The position numbers and the translations under genes are program-made. The notes beneath the pieces are model-generated. The model searched no databases. It had not been told where the DNA came from and was given only the letters and a program-made list of their open reading frames with translations. This document shows, one piece after another, positions 39,677 through 47,491 of a DNA stretch of 64,000 bases. Location of the stretch: assembly GCA_039029395.1 (NCBI GenBank), contig JBCCGG010000004.1, positions 1 through 64,000 of the forward strand. The letters run 5' to 3'. This stretch comes from JBCCGG01 sp039029395 (lineage in GTDB: Bacteria > Pseudomonadota > Alphaproteobacteria > Kiloniellales > JAKSDN01). The first letter of the stretch is position 1, and every line of letters begins with the position of its first letter.

Positions 39677-41122
39677 ATGTTACAGCCTCGCCTTGCGGCC
39701 CCGTTCCTCGGTTTGCTTGTGCTCGCCTTGCCGAGCCCGGTGGCGGCCCATGCCTTCGGCGCCCGCTACGACCTGCCGATCCCGCTCTCGCTCTATCTGA
39801 TCGGGGCGGGGGCCGCGGTGCTGCTGTCCTTCGTGGTGACAGCGGTCTTCCTGCGCAGCGTGGAGGCGGCCCAGGCCAAGTACACCGCCGACCTGAAGAA
39901 CACGCCGCTCGGCTGGCTGGTCGGCTTTCGGCCCTTGCACACCCTCCTGCGTGTCGTTTCGGTCGGGATCTTTTGCCTGATCATCGCGACCGGCTACTTC
40001 GGCGTCGAGCATTCCCTCAAGAACCTCGCGCCGACCATGGTGTGGGTGATCTTCTGGGTCGGCATGGCCTTCGTCTCGGCCTTGATCGGCAACCTCTGGG
40101 GCCTGGTCAATCCCTGGAAGATTCTCTTCGCCTGGGCCGAGCGGCTGACCGGCGGTCTGACCCTCAACAAGCCCTATCCTGAGCGCCTGGGGGTCTGGCC
40201 GGCGATCATTCTGTTCCTCACGATCAGTTGGATCGAGCTGGTTTACGAGACCCCGGGCAAGCCGTCGTTCATCGCCTCGATCATCTTGGTCTATTCGGCG
40301 ATCACCTGGGGCGCCATGGTGGTCTTCGGGGCGGAGACCTGGCTGAAGCGCGGCGAGGTCTTCACGGTCTTCTTCACGCTTTTCGCGCGCTTTGCGCTTT
40401 TCGCGGTTGAGGACGGGCGGCTCAAGATCCGGCCCTTCGGCATCGGCTTGCTCGACGACAAGCCGGTCACCCGCTCCATGATGGCCTTCGTCATCCTGGC
40501 GCTTTCGACGGTCACCTTCGACGGCATCAGCGAAACCGAAACCTGGGCCAACTTCCTGACCTGGATCGGTGAATCTCCGGCCTTGCGGGACACGCTACTG
40601 GCCCTGCGCTCGGTCGCGGTCAACCTGATCGCGCTGATCATCTCCGCGTCGATCGTGCTGTTGCCGCTCAGCTTCTTGGCGATCTATCTGATCTTCAGCC
40701 TCTTCATGGCCAAGGCGGCGGGCGGGCGCCTGCCGGCCGGCGAGGTGGCGCGCTTCTTCGTGCTGACCCTGGTGCCGATCGCGATCGCCTATCACGTGGC
40801 CCACTATCTCTCCTTCCTCATGCTGGCCGGCCAGCTGATCGTTCCGCTCTCCTCGGATCCCTTCGGTTACGGCTGGGACCTCTTCGGCGGCGCGGCCTAT
40901 CGAATGGACATCTCCGTGGTCAGCGCCAAGATGGTCTGGTACGTGGCGGTCGCCGCGATCGTGGTCGGCCACGTGATCGCGGTCTATCTGGCCCACGTCA
41001 TGGCGCTGCGCGCCTTCAAGGATCACCGGGCGGCCCTGCTCAGCCAAATTCCCATGGTGATCCTGATGGTCGGCTACACCATGATCAGCCTGTGGATCCT
41101 CTCCCAGCCGATTGTGGAGTGA
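39677..41122 (+). CDS. Polytopic membrane protein of unknown function
   Basis: 481 residues with about 12 membrane helices after a signal-like N-terminus (LGLLVLALPSPVAAHAFGA). The block HAFGARYDLPIPLSLYLIGAG followed by NLWGLVNPWKILFAWAE recurs in a family that I recall being labelled fenitrothion hydrolase in some databases, though no hydrolase motif is seen. Several conserved-looking His/Tyr pairs lie in helices (YHVAHYLSFLML), so a metal- or haem-binding role is conceivable. The start is the ATG at 39677; the frame is open well upstream. Confidence 0.7.
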   Translation: MLQPRLAAPFLGLLVLALPSPVAAHAFGARYDLPIPLSLYLIGAGAAVLLSFVVTAVFLRSVEAAQAKYTADLKNTPLGWLVGFRPLHTLLRVVSVGIFCLIIATGYFGVEHSLKNLAPTMVWVIFWVGMAFVSALIGNLWGLVNPWKILFAWAERLTGGLTLNKPYPERLGVWPAIILFLTISWIELVYETPGKPSFIASIILVYSAITWGAMVVFGAETWLKRGEVFTVFFTLFARFALFAVEDGRLKIRPFGIGLLDDKPVTRSMMAFVILALSTVTFDGISETETWANFLTWIGESPALRDTLLALRSVAVNLIALIISASIVLLPLSFLAIYLIFSLFMAKAAGGRLPAGEVARFFVLTLVPIAIAYHVAHYLSFLMLAGQLIVPLSSDPFGYGWDLFGGAAYRMDISVVSAKMVWYVAVAAIVVGHVIAVYLAHVMALRAFKDHRAALLSQIPMVILMVGYTMISLWILSQPIVE

Positions 41123-41157
41123 GGGTAGGGGGCCGGGTCTAGCTCAGTCGCGCTTAG

Positions 41158-41790
41158 CTATTGGCTTGCCCACAGCACGCGGGACACCCACGCGACATTC
41201 TCGATCTCGATCAGGCGCGCGTCGCCGTCGCCCCAGATCGGCGCAAGCTCCACCTTCGCCGCGCTTTGGCGCACCAGGCGCATGACCAGGAGCTCGCCAT
41301 TGTGCAGCTTGACCACCACGCGGTCGCCGCGCCGGATGCCGGCGTTGGGCGACACCACGAGAATGTCGCCGTCGCTGTAGACCGGGTTCATGCTCTGGCC
41401 CGTCACCTCCAAGGCGAAAACCTGCGCCTTGCCAAGGTAGGGAAACAGCACCTCGTCCCAATGGCCGCCGATGGGCGCGCCGCTTGAATCGAACTGGCCC
41501 TCCTTGCTCGCCTGGCCGAATGTCATGACGGGAATGCGACGGGCCGACGAAACATAGGGGCTGTCGCCGATCAGGCTGATGAACTCGTCCAACGAGGCGC
41601 CGGTGGCGTCCAGGATCTTGGCCACCGATTCCGTGCTGGGCCAGCGCTGCTTGCCTTCCTTGCTTGCCCGCTTGCTCTTGTTGAAGGTGGTCGGGTCGAG
41701 GCCCGCCTTGCGGGCCAACCCGGAGGCGGAGAGGTTGTACTTGGCAGCCAATCGATCGACGGCGCGCCAGATATCCTCGTGTTGCAGCAA
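41158..41790 (-). CDS. XRE-S24 (LexA/CI-like) repressor with apparently dead peptidase
   Basis: 210 residues from a TTG preceded by GGGGGAAGG; a GTG 18 bases upstream lacks a site. N-terminal helix-turn-helix (about 12-70, KYNLSASGLARKAGLDPTTF). C-terminal S24 domain with Ser133 in VTGQSMNPVYSDGDILVVSP. The general-base Lys expected 37 residues later is Met170 (GELLVMRL; codon ATG), and the Ala-Gly self-cleavage dipeptide region reads FGQASKEGQF. It therefore probably cannot cleave itself and would act as a stable repressor or be relieved by another route. Expressed towards the polytopic membrane protein gene; AT-rich DNA with palindromes lies upstream. Confidence 0.82.
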   Translation of the reverse strand: MLQHEDIWRAVDRLAAKYNLSASGLARKAGLDPTTFNKSKRASKEGKQRWPSTESVAKILDATGASLDEFISLIGDSPYVSSARRIPVMTFGQASKEGQFDSSGAPIGGHWDEVLFPYLGKAQVFALEVTGQSMNPVYSDGDILVVSPNAGIRRGDRVVVKLHNGELLVMRLVRQSAAKVELAPIWGDGDARLIEIENVAWVSRVLWASQ

Positions 41791-42252
41791 GAGCCTTCCC
41801 CCTAACACCGTTTCGAGGCAGCTGACCGAGACCGCACATCGGTTTCCGGGTCAGCGACATGGGAGCGAACAAGCGGTCAATTCGAGCTAATTTAATATCA
41901 GCTTATTCTTTATAAGAATTTAACACCTGTTACTCGCTTACAATAAAAATCACGTTATACTTAACTATGCAAAGGGGTGATTAACCTTGGCAGGACAATT
42001 CGATTTGATAAGTACATTGATTTTGAGGCAGACTCTGAGAAATTACGCAGATCACACCCTGCTTGCACTACCTGGGCGCTTGGGCAACGCCTCTGCTCGA
42101 AATCGAGAGCCTGCGCACGGAATGTGGATAAGAGTGCAATTCTTAATTTGACTCGTTAACCAAATACCTGTGACAGTATTCCTCCACTCTGCGGGGAAGC
42201 GGTTAAGGGAGCCGCGTTTGCCACGCAGGCAACAGAGAGGGGAGGCTATTCG
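41791..42252. other. AT-rich regulatory region between the S24 repressor and VPEP-CTERM gene
   Basis: 462 bases, much AT-richer than average, with no credible gene. It holds ATTCTT-TAT-AAGAAT (41905-41919) and AATACctgtgacaGTATT (42163-42180), both operator-like, and probably divergent promoters for the flanking genes. Confidence 0.5.
41905..41919. promoter_or_regulatory. Inverted repeat, possible S24-repressor operator
   Basis: ATTCTT TAT AAGAAT is a perfect 6-base inverted repeat, about 115 bases upstream of the repressor start, in AT-rich DNA. A related imperfect palindrome, AATACctgtgacaGTATT, lies at 42163-42180 just before the next gene. Confidence 0.35.
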
Positions 42253-42813
42253 ATGACTCACAATTTGAGAGATCGTTTCACGCGACTGTCCCTGGCGGTA
42301 GCTTTGGTGCTTGCCGCCATGACCTTCATCCCGTTCAAAGCACAAGCATCCTTGATACAAGACATCTTCAACGTCTTTCAGGGCATCAGTGAACAGGAGG
42401 GGACCATTGAGTTCCCGTCGGAGATGGGGAGTGGCACGGCTGGTGTATCCTTCGAGTACGTTGATGGTTGGACCGAAGCCGATATCACGTCCATCTCGTG
42501 GACACTGGATCCGTTCACATGGGATGTCGTGGCCTTAAGTCTTTTGGCATCCCGCGGCAACACGTGTCCCGACCAACCAAACGACTGCGAATTCGAGGAG
42601 CTGTCGCTCACCGCGAGCGCGTTGGATGTGGATGGAATTAGGTGCGAAGATCTCGCCGAGCGTTATGCCTGCACGGGCTTCGGGCGTGACGCCTCTATTG
42701 AGTTTCGCCATCCTCAGTCTGAGGTGCCCGAGCCACCTGCCGCTTGGATCTTCTCACTGGCGCTCTTGGCTCTCGCGGCAGCGGTGCGTTGGGACCGGCG
42801 ACGGGCAGCCTAG
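42253..42813 (+). CDS. Exported protein with VPEP-CTERM sorting signal
   Basis: 186 residues. N-terminal signal peptide (LAVALVLAAMTFIPFKAQA), a beta-rich middle with four Cys (two close together at NTCPDQPNDC), and a C-terminal tripartite tail: VPEP (158-161), a hydrophobic segment (AAWIFSLALLALAAAV) and a basic end (RWDRRRAA). This is the PEP-CTERM/exosortase target layout. No exosortase gene is in the window. GAGGGGAGG precedes the ATG. Base composition is lower in GC than neighbours. Likely an envelope or matrix-bound protein of unknown ligand. Confidence 0.82.
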   Translation: MTHNLRDRFTRLSLAVALVLAAMTFIPFKAQASLIQDIFNVFQGISEQEGTIEFPSEMGSGTAGVSFEYVDGWTEADITSISWTLDPFTWDVVALSLLASRGNTCPDQPNDCEFEELSLTASALDVDGIRCEDLAERYACTGFGRDASIEFRHPQSEVPEPPAAWIFSLALLALAAAVRWDRRRAA

Positions 42814-42931
42814 TCAAGCTCGATTGGTCTTCTAGGGGTACGCGATCACGCGGATCACGCGTGTCCACTTTGCGCGCGTGTAGAGGCACTTAGGCGTCTG
42901 TCCCCTCATCAGTCGGCCGATGGGTCAGGCG

Positions 42932-42952
42932 CTTGCCGGTGATGCCGGCAAG
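42932..42952. other. Perfect hairpin downstream of the VPEP-CTERM gene
   Basis: CTTGCCGG-TGATG-CCGGCAAG, an 8-base stem, 119 bases after the stop codon. It has no T-run, so it may be a Rho-independent-like processing or pausing structure rather than a true terminator. Confidence 0.4.
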
Positions 42953-43033
42953 GGACTTGGCCGCGCGCTCTGCTGGCGTTGGACGTGCCACCGCCTGCGG
43001 AGCACCGTCTCTATTCTTACGGTCCTCTGCAAA

Positions 43034-43747
43034 TCACTTTGTGAAAGGAATCAACTGGCGGGCCACGCAGATCGCAAAGAGCACGGAACATTTGTATGAA
43101 TCGTCCCCGAAGTGATCCACGCAACGCTGATAGTCACTCAAGCACTGGAATTCTGGCGTACGAAACTCCGGCGCGTCGCCCGCTCCTCCACTCATAAGAT
43201 CCCGCTCGTCAAAATCAACGGCATCAATCTCACCTGAATCGAACTTTGTCCTCGTCTCAGGATTCCTTAGGATCTCATAGGCCCGCGAGATCTCTTTAAA
43301 ACGCTGCAAAGATTGTTCGCCGCCGCTTGTCCTCTCTGGATGGAACTTGAGCGCCATCTGTCGATAGGCCGCCTTTATGCCCTCCGCTGTCTCGCTCTTC
43401 GACACGCCAAGTACGCGGTATGGATCGAAAGGGGGCGCGTCACTGTCACGCTTGGGGATGGGTTTCGAGGGCTTATCGTCAGGCGATGAAACGTGTTCTA
43501 GATCCTTTGCCCATTGAACGACCTCTTGCTTCTGAGAGTCCGTAGGGTCGTCCCTAATCACCTCGAGTAGATCCTTGATCTGGCGACGATGCGCGTACAT
43601 CTCCGCCTCCAAGCTCGAAAAGAAATCGAGCTTGTCCTCAGACCCGTCTTCGGTCTTTGCCCCTTCCTCCAGCGCTTCGCTCAGCCGAGAAATTGCCAGG
43701 TGAACTTCAGCCTGAATTTCCTGGCCCAGGTCATCGGGTTTCGGCAC
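43034..43747 (-). CDS. J-domain protein with HPE in place of HPD
   Basis: 237 residues. Helical, acidic N-terminal region (about 1-105; KPDDLGQEIQAEVHLAISRL), then a J-domain (about 107-172: PYRVLGVSKSETAEGIKAAY, FKEISRAYEILRNPETRTKF). The invariant HPD tripeptide is HPE (KFHPERTSGG; codon GAG). The Cys-rich C-terminus (CLSDYQRCVDHFG, YKCSVLFAICVARQ) could bind metal or form disulphides. HPD Asp is needed to stimulate DnaK ATPase, so this may be a J-like protein that does not act through classical DnaK. GC is lower than neighbours. Confidence 0.82.
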   Translation of the reverse strand: MPKPDDLGQEIQAEVHLAISRLSEALEEGAKTEDGSEDKLDFFSSLEAEMYAHRRQIKDLLEVIRDDPTDSQKQEVVQWAKDLEHVSSPDDKPSKPIPKRDSDAPPFDPYRVLGVSKSETAEGIKAAYRQMALKFHPERTSGGEQSLQRFKEISRAYEILRNPETRTKFDSGEIDAVDFDERDLMSGGAGDAPEFRTPEFQCLSDYQRCVDHFGDDSYKCSVLFAICVARQLIPFTK

Positions 43748-43864
43748 ATTTCCCCCTTGCGCAACTGATCTCTATCCCATTTCGATCCGGTCCATTTGAG
43801 GGACGGTACCATAAGAGTTTCTCTCTACGACAACCCGATGGCACCGCCGAAGCCGCGGCCGGTT

Positions 43865-44653
43865 TCACGGTGTCTCCGCCCCGAAGTCCTCGAAGCGGTC
43901 GATCGCGGCGCGGTCGTAGCCCAGGCTGGCGGTCAGCAGCTGGCGGGTGTAAGGCTCGCGCGGGGCGGCGGCCCGCAGCTGTTCGACGGTGAGCTCCTCG
44001 ACGATGCGGCCGTGGTTCATGACCGCCAGGTCCTCGCACATGTGGGCAACCACCGAGAGGTTGTGGCTGACCAGGATCGTGGTGAGGCCGCGCTCGCGCC
44101 TGAGGCGGGACAGGAGGTTCAAGACCTCGGCCTGGATCGAGACGTCGAGCGCCGAGGTCGGCTCGTCGAGCAGCAGGATGCGCGGCTCCAATATCAGCGC
44201 CCGGGCGATCGCGACCCGCTGGCGCTGGCCGCCGGAAAGCTGATGAGGGTAGCGAAAGCGGAAGCTGTGGCCCAGGCCAACCTCCTCGAGCACCGCCTCG
44301 ACGCGCCGCTCGGGATCGCCCAGGCGGTGGATCGCGATCGGCTCGGAAAGCACCCGGTCGACCGTGTGGCGCGGATGCAGGGAGCCGAAGGGATCTTGAA
44401 ACACCATCTGAACGGTTTTGAAGAAAGCTTTGTTGCGGCGCGCTTTTTGCTCCACGCCGTCGACCGTGATACGGCCCGACCAGCGGCCGATCAGGCCGGC
44501 GATGGCGCGCAGCACCGTGGACTTGCCGGAGCCCGACTCGCCGACCAGCCCAAAGCTCGCGCCCTCGGCCACGGAGAACGAGGCCCGGCGGACCGCTTGG
44601 ACCCGCTTGGCGCCGTGGCCGAAGGTGACCTCTAGGTTGGCGACCGTGATCAT
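43865..44653 (-). CDS. dppF: Dipeptide/oligopeptide ABC transporter ATPase (DppF-like)
   Basis: 262 residues. Walker A GESGSGKSTVLRA, Q-loop VFQDPFGSLHPRHTV, signature LSGGQRQRVAIARAL, Walker B ILLLDEPTSALD, and an H-loop SHNLSVVAHM. The C-terminal tail is the OPPF-type extension with EPYTRQLLTA. The ATG overlaps the stop of dppD (ATGA). Fifth and last gene of the operon. With DppD it powers import through DppBC. Confidence 0.92.
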   Translation of the reverse strand: MITVANLEVTFGHGAKRVQAVRRASFSVAEGASFGLVGESGSGKSTVLRAIAGLIGRWSGRITVDGVEQKARRNKAFFKTVQMVFQDPFGSLHPRHTVDRVLSEPIAIHRLGDPERRVEAVLEEVGLGHSFRFRYPHQLSGGQRQRVAIARALILEPRILLLDEPTSALDVSIQAEVLNLLSRLRRERGLTTILVSHNLSVVAHMCEDLAVMNHGRIVEELTVEQLRAAAPREPYTRQLLTASLGYDRAAIDRFEDFGAETP

Positions 44654-45498
44654 GGCTCGAGCGCCAGCCAAGCCGGATCGCGCTTGAGCACCGGCAGCGC
44701 GCCCGGTCCGCCGTCGATCCGCGGCAGGCAGTTCAAAAGGCCCCGGGTATAGGGGTGCTTGGCATCGTGCAGATCCTTGGCGGCGCAGGTCTCGACGATG
44801 CGCCCGCCGTACATGATCAGGACCCGGTCGCAAAACGAGGCGACCAGGTTGAGATCGTGGCTGATGAAGATCAGCCCCATGCCCCGCTGGCTTACCAGGT
44901 CGTCGAGGATCGCCAGCACCTGAAGCTGGACCGTCACGTCGAGCGCCGAGGTCGGCTCGTCGGCGATAAGCAAGTCCGGGTCGGGGATCAGCATCATGGC
45001 GATCATGACCCGCTGGCCCATGCCGCCGGACAGCTCGTGGGGGTAGGCCCGGTAGACCCGCTCGGGATCGCGTATCCGCACGGCGCCGATCATCTCCAGC
45101 GCCCGGCGTTTGGCCTCGGCCTTGTTGTGCCGGCCGTGCAGGCGGTAGGCCTCGGAGATCTGCTCGCCCACGGTCATCACCGGGTTGAGGGAAAACTTCG
45201 GGTCCTGCATGACCATGGCGATGCGACGGCCGCGCACCTCGCGCAAGGCGCGCTCGCTGAGCGCGAGAAGATCCTGGCCGTCGAAGGCGATGCGCTTGGC
45301 GGCGACCCGGCCGGGCGGGGCGATCAGGCGCAGGATCGCGCGGCCGGTCATGGTCTTGCCCGAGCCGGACTCGCCGACGATGCCGAGCTTCTCCCGGCCC
45401 AGGGCGAAGGTGGCGCCGCGCACGGCCGCGACCGGGCCCTTGGGGGTGTCGAAGGTGACCGAGAGATCCTCGACCTGGAGCAGGGGCCCGTCGTTCAT
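44650..45498 (-). CDS. dppD: Dipeptide/oligopeptide ABC transporter ATPase (DppD-like)
   Basis: 282 residues. Walker A GESGSGKTMTGRAIL, signature LSGGMGQRVMIAMML, Walker B LLIADEPTSALD, H-loop ISHDLNLVASFCDRV and the DppD C-terminal stretch HPYTRGLLNCLPRIDG. Overlaps dppC by one base (TGATG) and dppF by ATGA, so the whole cassette is translationally linked. Confidence 0.93.
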   Translation of the reverse strand: MNDGPLLQVEDLSVTFDTPKGPVAAVRGATFALGREKLGIVGESGSGKTMTGRAILRLIAPPGRVAAKRIAFDGQDLLALSERALREVRGRRIAMVMQDPKFSLNPVMTVGEQISEAYRLHGRHNKAEAKRRALEMIGAVRIRDPERVYRAYPHELSGGMGQRVMIAMMLIPDPDLLIADEPTSALDVTVQLQVLAILDDLVSQRGMGLIFISHDLNLVASFCDRVLIMYGGRIVETCAAKDLHDAKHPYTRGLLNCLPRIDGGPGALPVLKRDPAWLALEP

Positions 45499-46424
45499 CA
45501 GCGCCCTCCGCTCTTGGGGTCGAGCACGTCGCGCAGGCCGTCGCCCAGCAGGTTGAAGCCCAGGCTGACCACGAAGATCGCGATGCCCGGAATGGTCGCG
45601 ACCCACCACTGATCGAGCAGGAACTGCCGGCCGGTCGAGATCATGGCGCCCCACTCGGGCAAGGGCGGCTGGGCGCCCAAACCGAGGAAGCCCAGGCCAG
45701 CCGCGGTCAGGATGATGCCGGCCATGTCCAGGGTCAGGCGGATGATCACCGAGGAGACGCAAAGCGGCGTGATGTGGCCCCAAAGGATGCGCAGGGGCCC
45801 CGCGCCCTGCAGGCGGGCCGCCTCGATGTACTCGCTGTGGCGCACGGTGAGCGTCTCGGCCCGGGCGATGCGGGCATAGGGCGACCAGGTGGTCAGCGCG
45901 ATCGCCAGCACCGCATTCTCGATCCCGGGCCCTAGCGCGGCAACGAAGGCGAGCGCCAGGATGAGGCGCGGGAAGGCCAGGAAGATATCGGTGATGCGCA
46001 TCAGCACCACATCGACCGCGCCGCCGATATAGCCCGCCGTGGTGCCGACCACCAGGCCGACTGGCACCACGATGACCGCGACCAGGCCGACGATGTAGAG
46101 CGTGATGCGGCTGCCGTAGACGATGCGGTCGAAGATGTCCCGACCCAGCTCGTCGGTGCCGAACCAATGGTCCCAGCTGGGCGGCTGAAGGCGCCCGGCG
46201 AGGTTCTGCTCCGTGCCGTCGCCACCGGCGATCCAGGGCGCGAAGGCGGCGACCACCAGCAGGATAACCACGACCGCCAGCCCGGCGAAGGCGAGCGGGT
46301 TGCGCCGAAGCGCCAGCCAAGCCAGGTACCAGCGCCCGCAGCGGGCCTGAAGCGCGGACTCCGGCGCCTCGGCCAAGAGCCAGGCGCGCCAGGAGGGGGC
46401 AGGGGCTCTGGTCGTGTCGCTCAT
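45498..46424 (-). CDS. dppC: Dipeptide-type ABC permease (DppC-like)
   Basis: 308 residues, six membrane helices. N-terminal cytosolic segment (about 1-45), then DppC marks GTDELGRDIFDRIVYGSRIT, and the EAA loop EAARLQGAGPLRILWGHI. The start gives MSDTTRAPAPSW; its ATG overlaps the dppB stop (ATGA). Pairs with DppB to form the channel. Confidence 0.93.
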   Translation of the reverse strand: MSDTTRAPAPSWRAWLLAEAPESALQARCGRWYLAWLALRRNPLAFAGLAVVVILLVVAAFAPWIAGGDGTEQNLAGRLQPPSWDHWFGTDELGRDIFDRIVYGSRITLYIVGLVAVIVVPVGLVVGTTAGYIGGAVDVVLMRITDIFLAFPRLILALAFVAALGPGIENAVLAIALTTWSPYARIARAETLTVRHSEYIEAARLQGAGPLRILWGHITPLCVSSVIIRLTLDMAGIILTAAGLGFLGLGAQPPLPEWGAMISTGRQFLLDQWWVATIPGIAIFVVSLGFNLLGDGLRDVLDPKSGGR

Positions 46425-47491
46425 CGGGTCCGGGGATCGAAGACTTTGTAGAGCATGTCGGAGAAGAGGTTGAGCGCGATGAAGCAGGTCGCGACCACCA
46501 GGGTGCCGCCCAGGACCGCGTTCATGTCCGCGTTGAAGAGGGAGTTGGTGATGTAAAGCCCGAGGCCCGGCCAGGCGAAGACCGTTTCGGTCAGGACCGA
46601 GCCCTCGAGCAGGAAGGCGTAGGAGAGCGCGATCACCGTGATCAGCGGCACCAGGATGTTGCCGAAGGCGTGCACCCAGATGATCCGGGCTTCCGACATG
46701 CCCTTGACCCGGGCGGTCACGATGTACTCCTGGCGCAGCTGTTCGAGCATGAAGGAGCGGGTCATGCGCGCGATGTAGGCGAGCGAATAGTAGCCCAGGA
46801 TGCCCGAGGGCAGCAGCACGTGGTCGAAGGCGTTTTCCCAGACCTCCCATTCGCGCGCGATCGCCGCATCGATTAGGATGAGGCCGGTGACCGGCTCGAC
46901 GATGTCCTCCAAGAAGATGTCAAGCCGCCCAGGCCCGGCGACCAGGTCGAGCTGGGCATAGAGCACCAGAAGTCCGATCAGCCCGAGCCAAAACACCGGC
47001 ACGGAGTAGCCGACCAAACCGATCAGGCGGATCGCGTGGTCGATCCAGCGGCCCTGGTAGACCGCCGCCGCGACTCCCATCGGCACGCCCAGCAGCACGC
47101 CGATGATGGTCGCAATGGTGGCCAGCTCAAGGGTCGCCGGAAAGAAGCGGAAGATGTCCTGCAAGACCGGCTGGGAGGTCAGCACCGAGGTGCCGAAGTC
47201 GCCCTCGAGGATCTTGCCCAGATAGGTCAAGTATTGCTCGTAGAGCGGCCGGTCGAGACCGAGCTCCATGCGGACTTTCTCGTAGACCGACTGGGAGGCC
47301 CGGTCGCCGACGATCGCGATCACCGGGTCGATCGGAATCACCCGGCCGATCACGAAGGTGACCGCGGTCAGGCCCAGGAAGGTCAGGACCAACTGGGCCG
47401 CGAGCTGGGCGCAGCGGGTGAGCACGGCGAGCGGGAGCAGGCTTCTGCCCGCGCCCGCCGCCTGTGTCTCAGCTTGACTGCCGAGCGTCAC
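46421..47491 (-). CDS. dppB: Dipeptide-type ABC permease (DppB-like)
   Basis: 356 residues from GTG, which immediately follows the dppA stop (TAG-GTG). Six membrane helices; DppB marks are IDPVIAIVGDRASQ, LGKILEGDFGTSVLTSQPVL, and the EAA loop ARVKGMSEARIIWVHAFGN. A periplasmic insertion between helices 3 and 4 (about 190-215, LDIFLEDIVEPVTGLI) is slightly larger than usual. Confidence 0.92.
   Translation of the reverse strand: MTLGSQAETQAAGAGRSLLPLAVLTRCAQLAAQLVLTFLGLTAVTFVIGRVIPIDPVIAIVGDRASQSVYEKVRMELGLDRPLYEQYLTYLGKILEGDFGTSVLTSQPVLQDIFRFFPATLELATIATIIGVLLGVPMGVAAAVYQGRWIDHAIRLIGLVGYSVPVFWLGLIGLLVLYAQLDLVAGPGRLDIFLEDIVEPVTGLILIDAAIAREWEVWENAFDHVLLPSGILGYYSLAYIARMTRSFMLEQLRQEYIVTARVKGMSEARIIWVHAFGNILVPLITVIALSYAFLLEGSVLTETVFAWPGLGLYITNSLFNADMNAVLGGTLVVATCFIALNLFSDMLYKVFDPRTR

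Noticed and set aside
39677..41122. Assignment as fenitrothion hydrolase
   Set aside because: I recall that label for similar proteins, but the sequence is a polytopic membrane protein without a visible hydrolase motif, so no function is given.
41977..42159. A 60-codon plus-strand frame in the AT-rich gap
   Set aside because: No ribosome-binding site and no membrane or domain signal; the AT-rich region is better read as regulatory DNA.
42844..42861. Tandem repeat of GATCACGCG, possible CRISPR or iteron
   Set aside because: Only two adjacent copies of nine bases, no spacers, no array.
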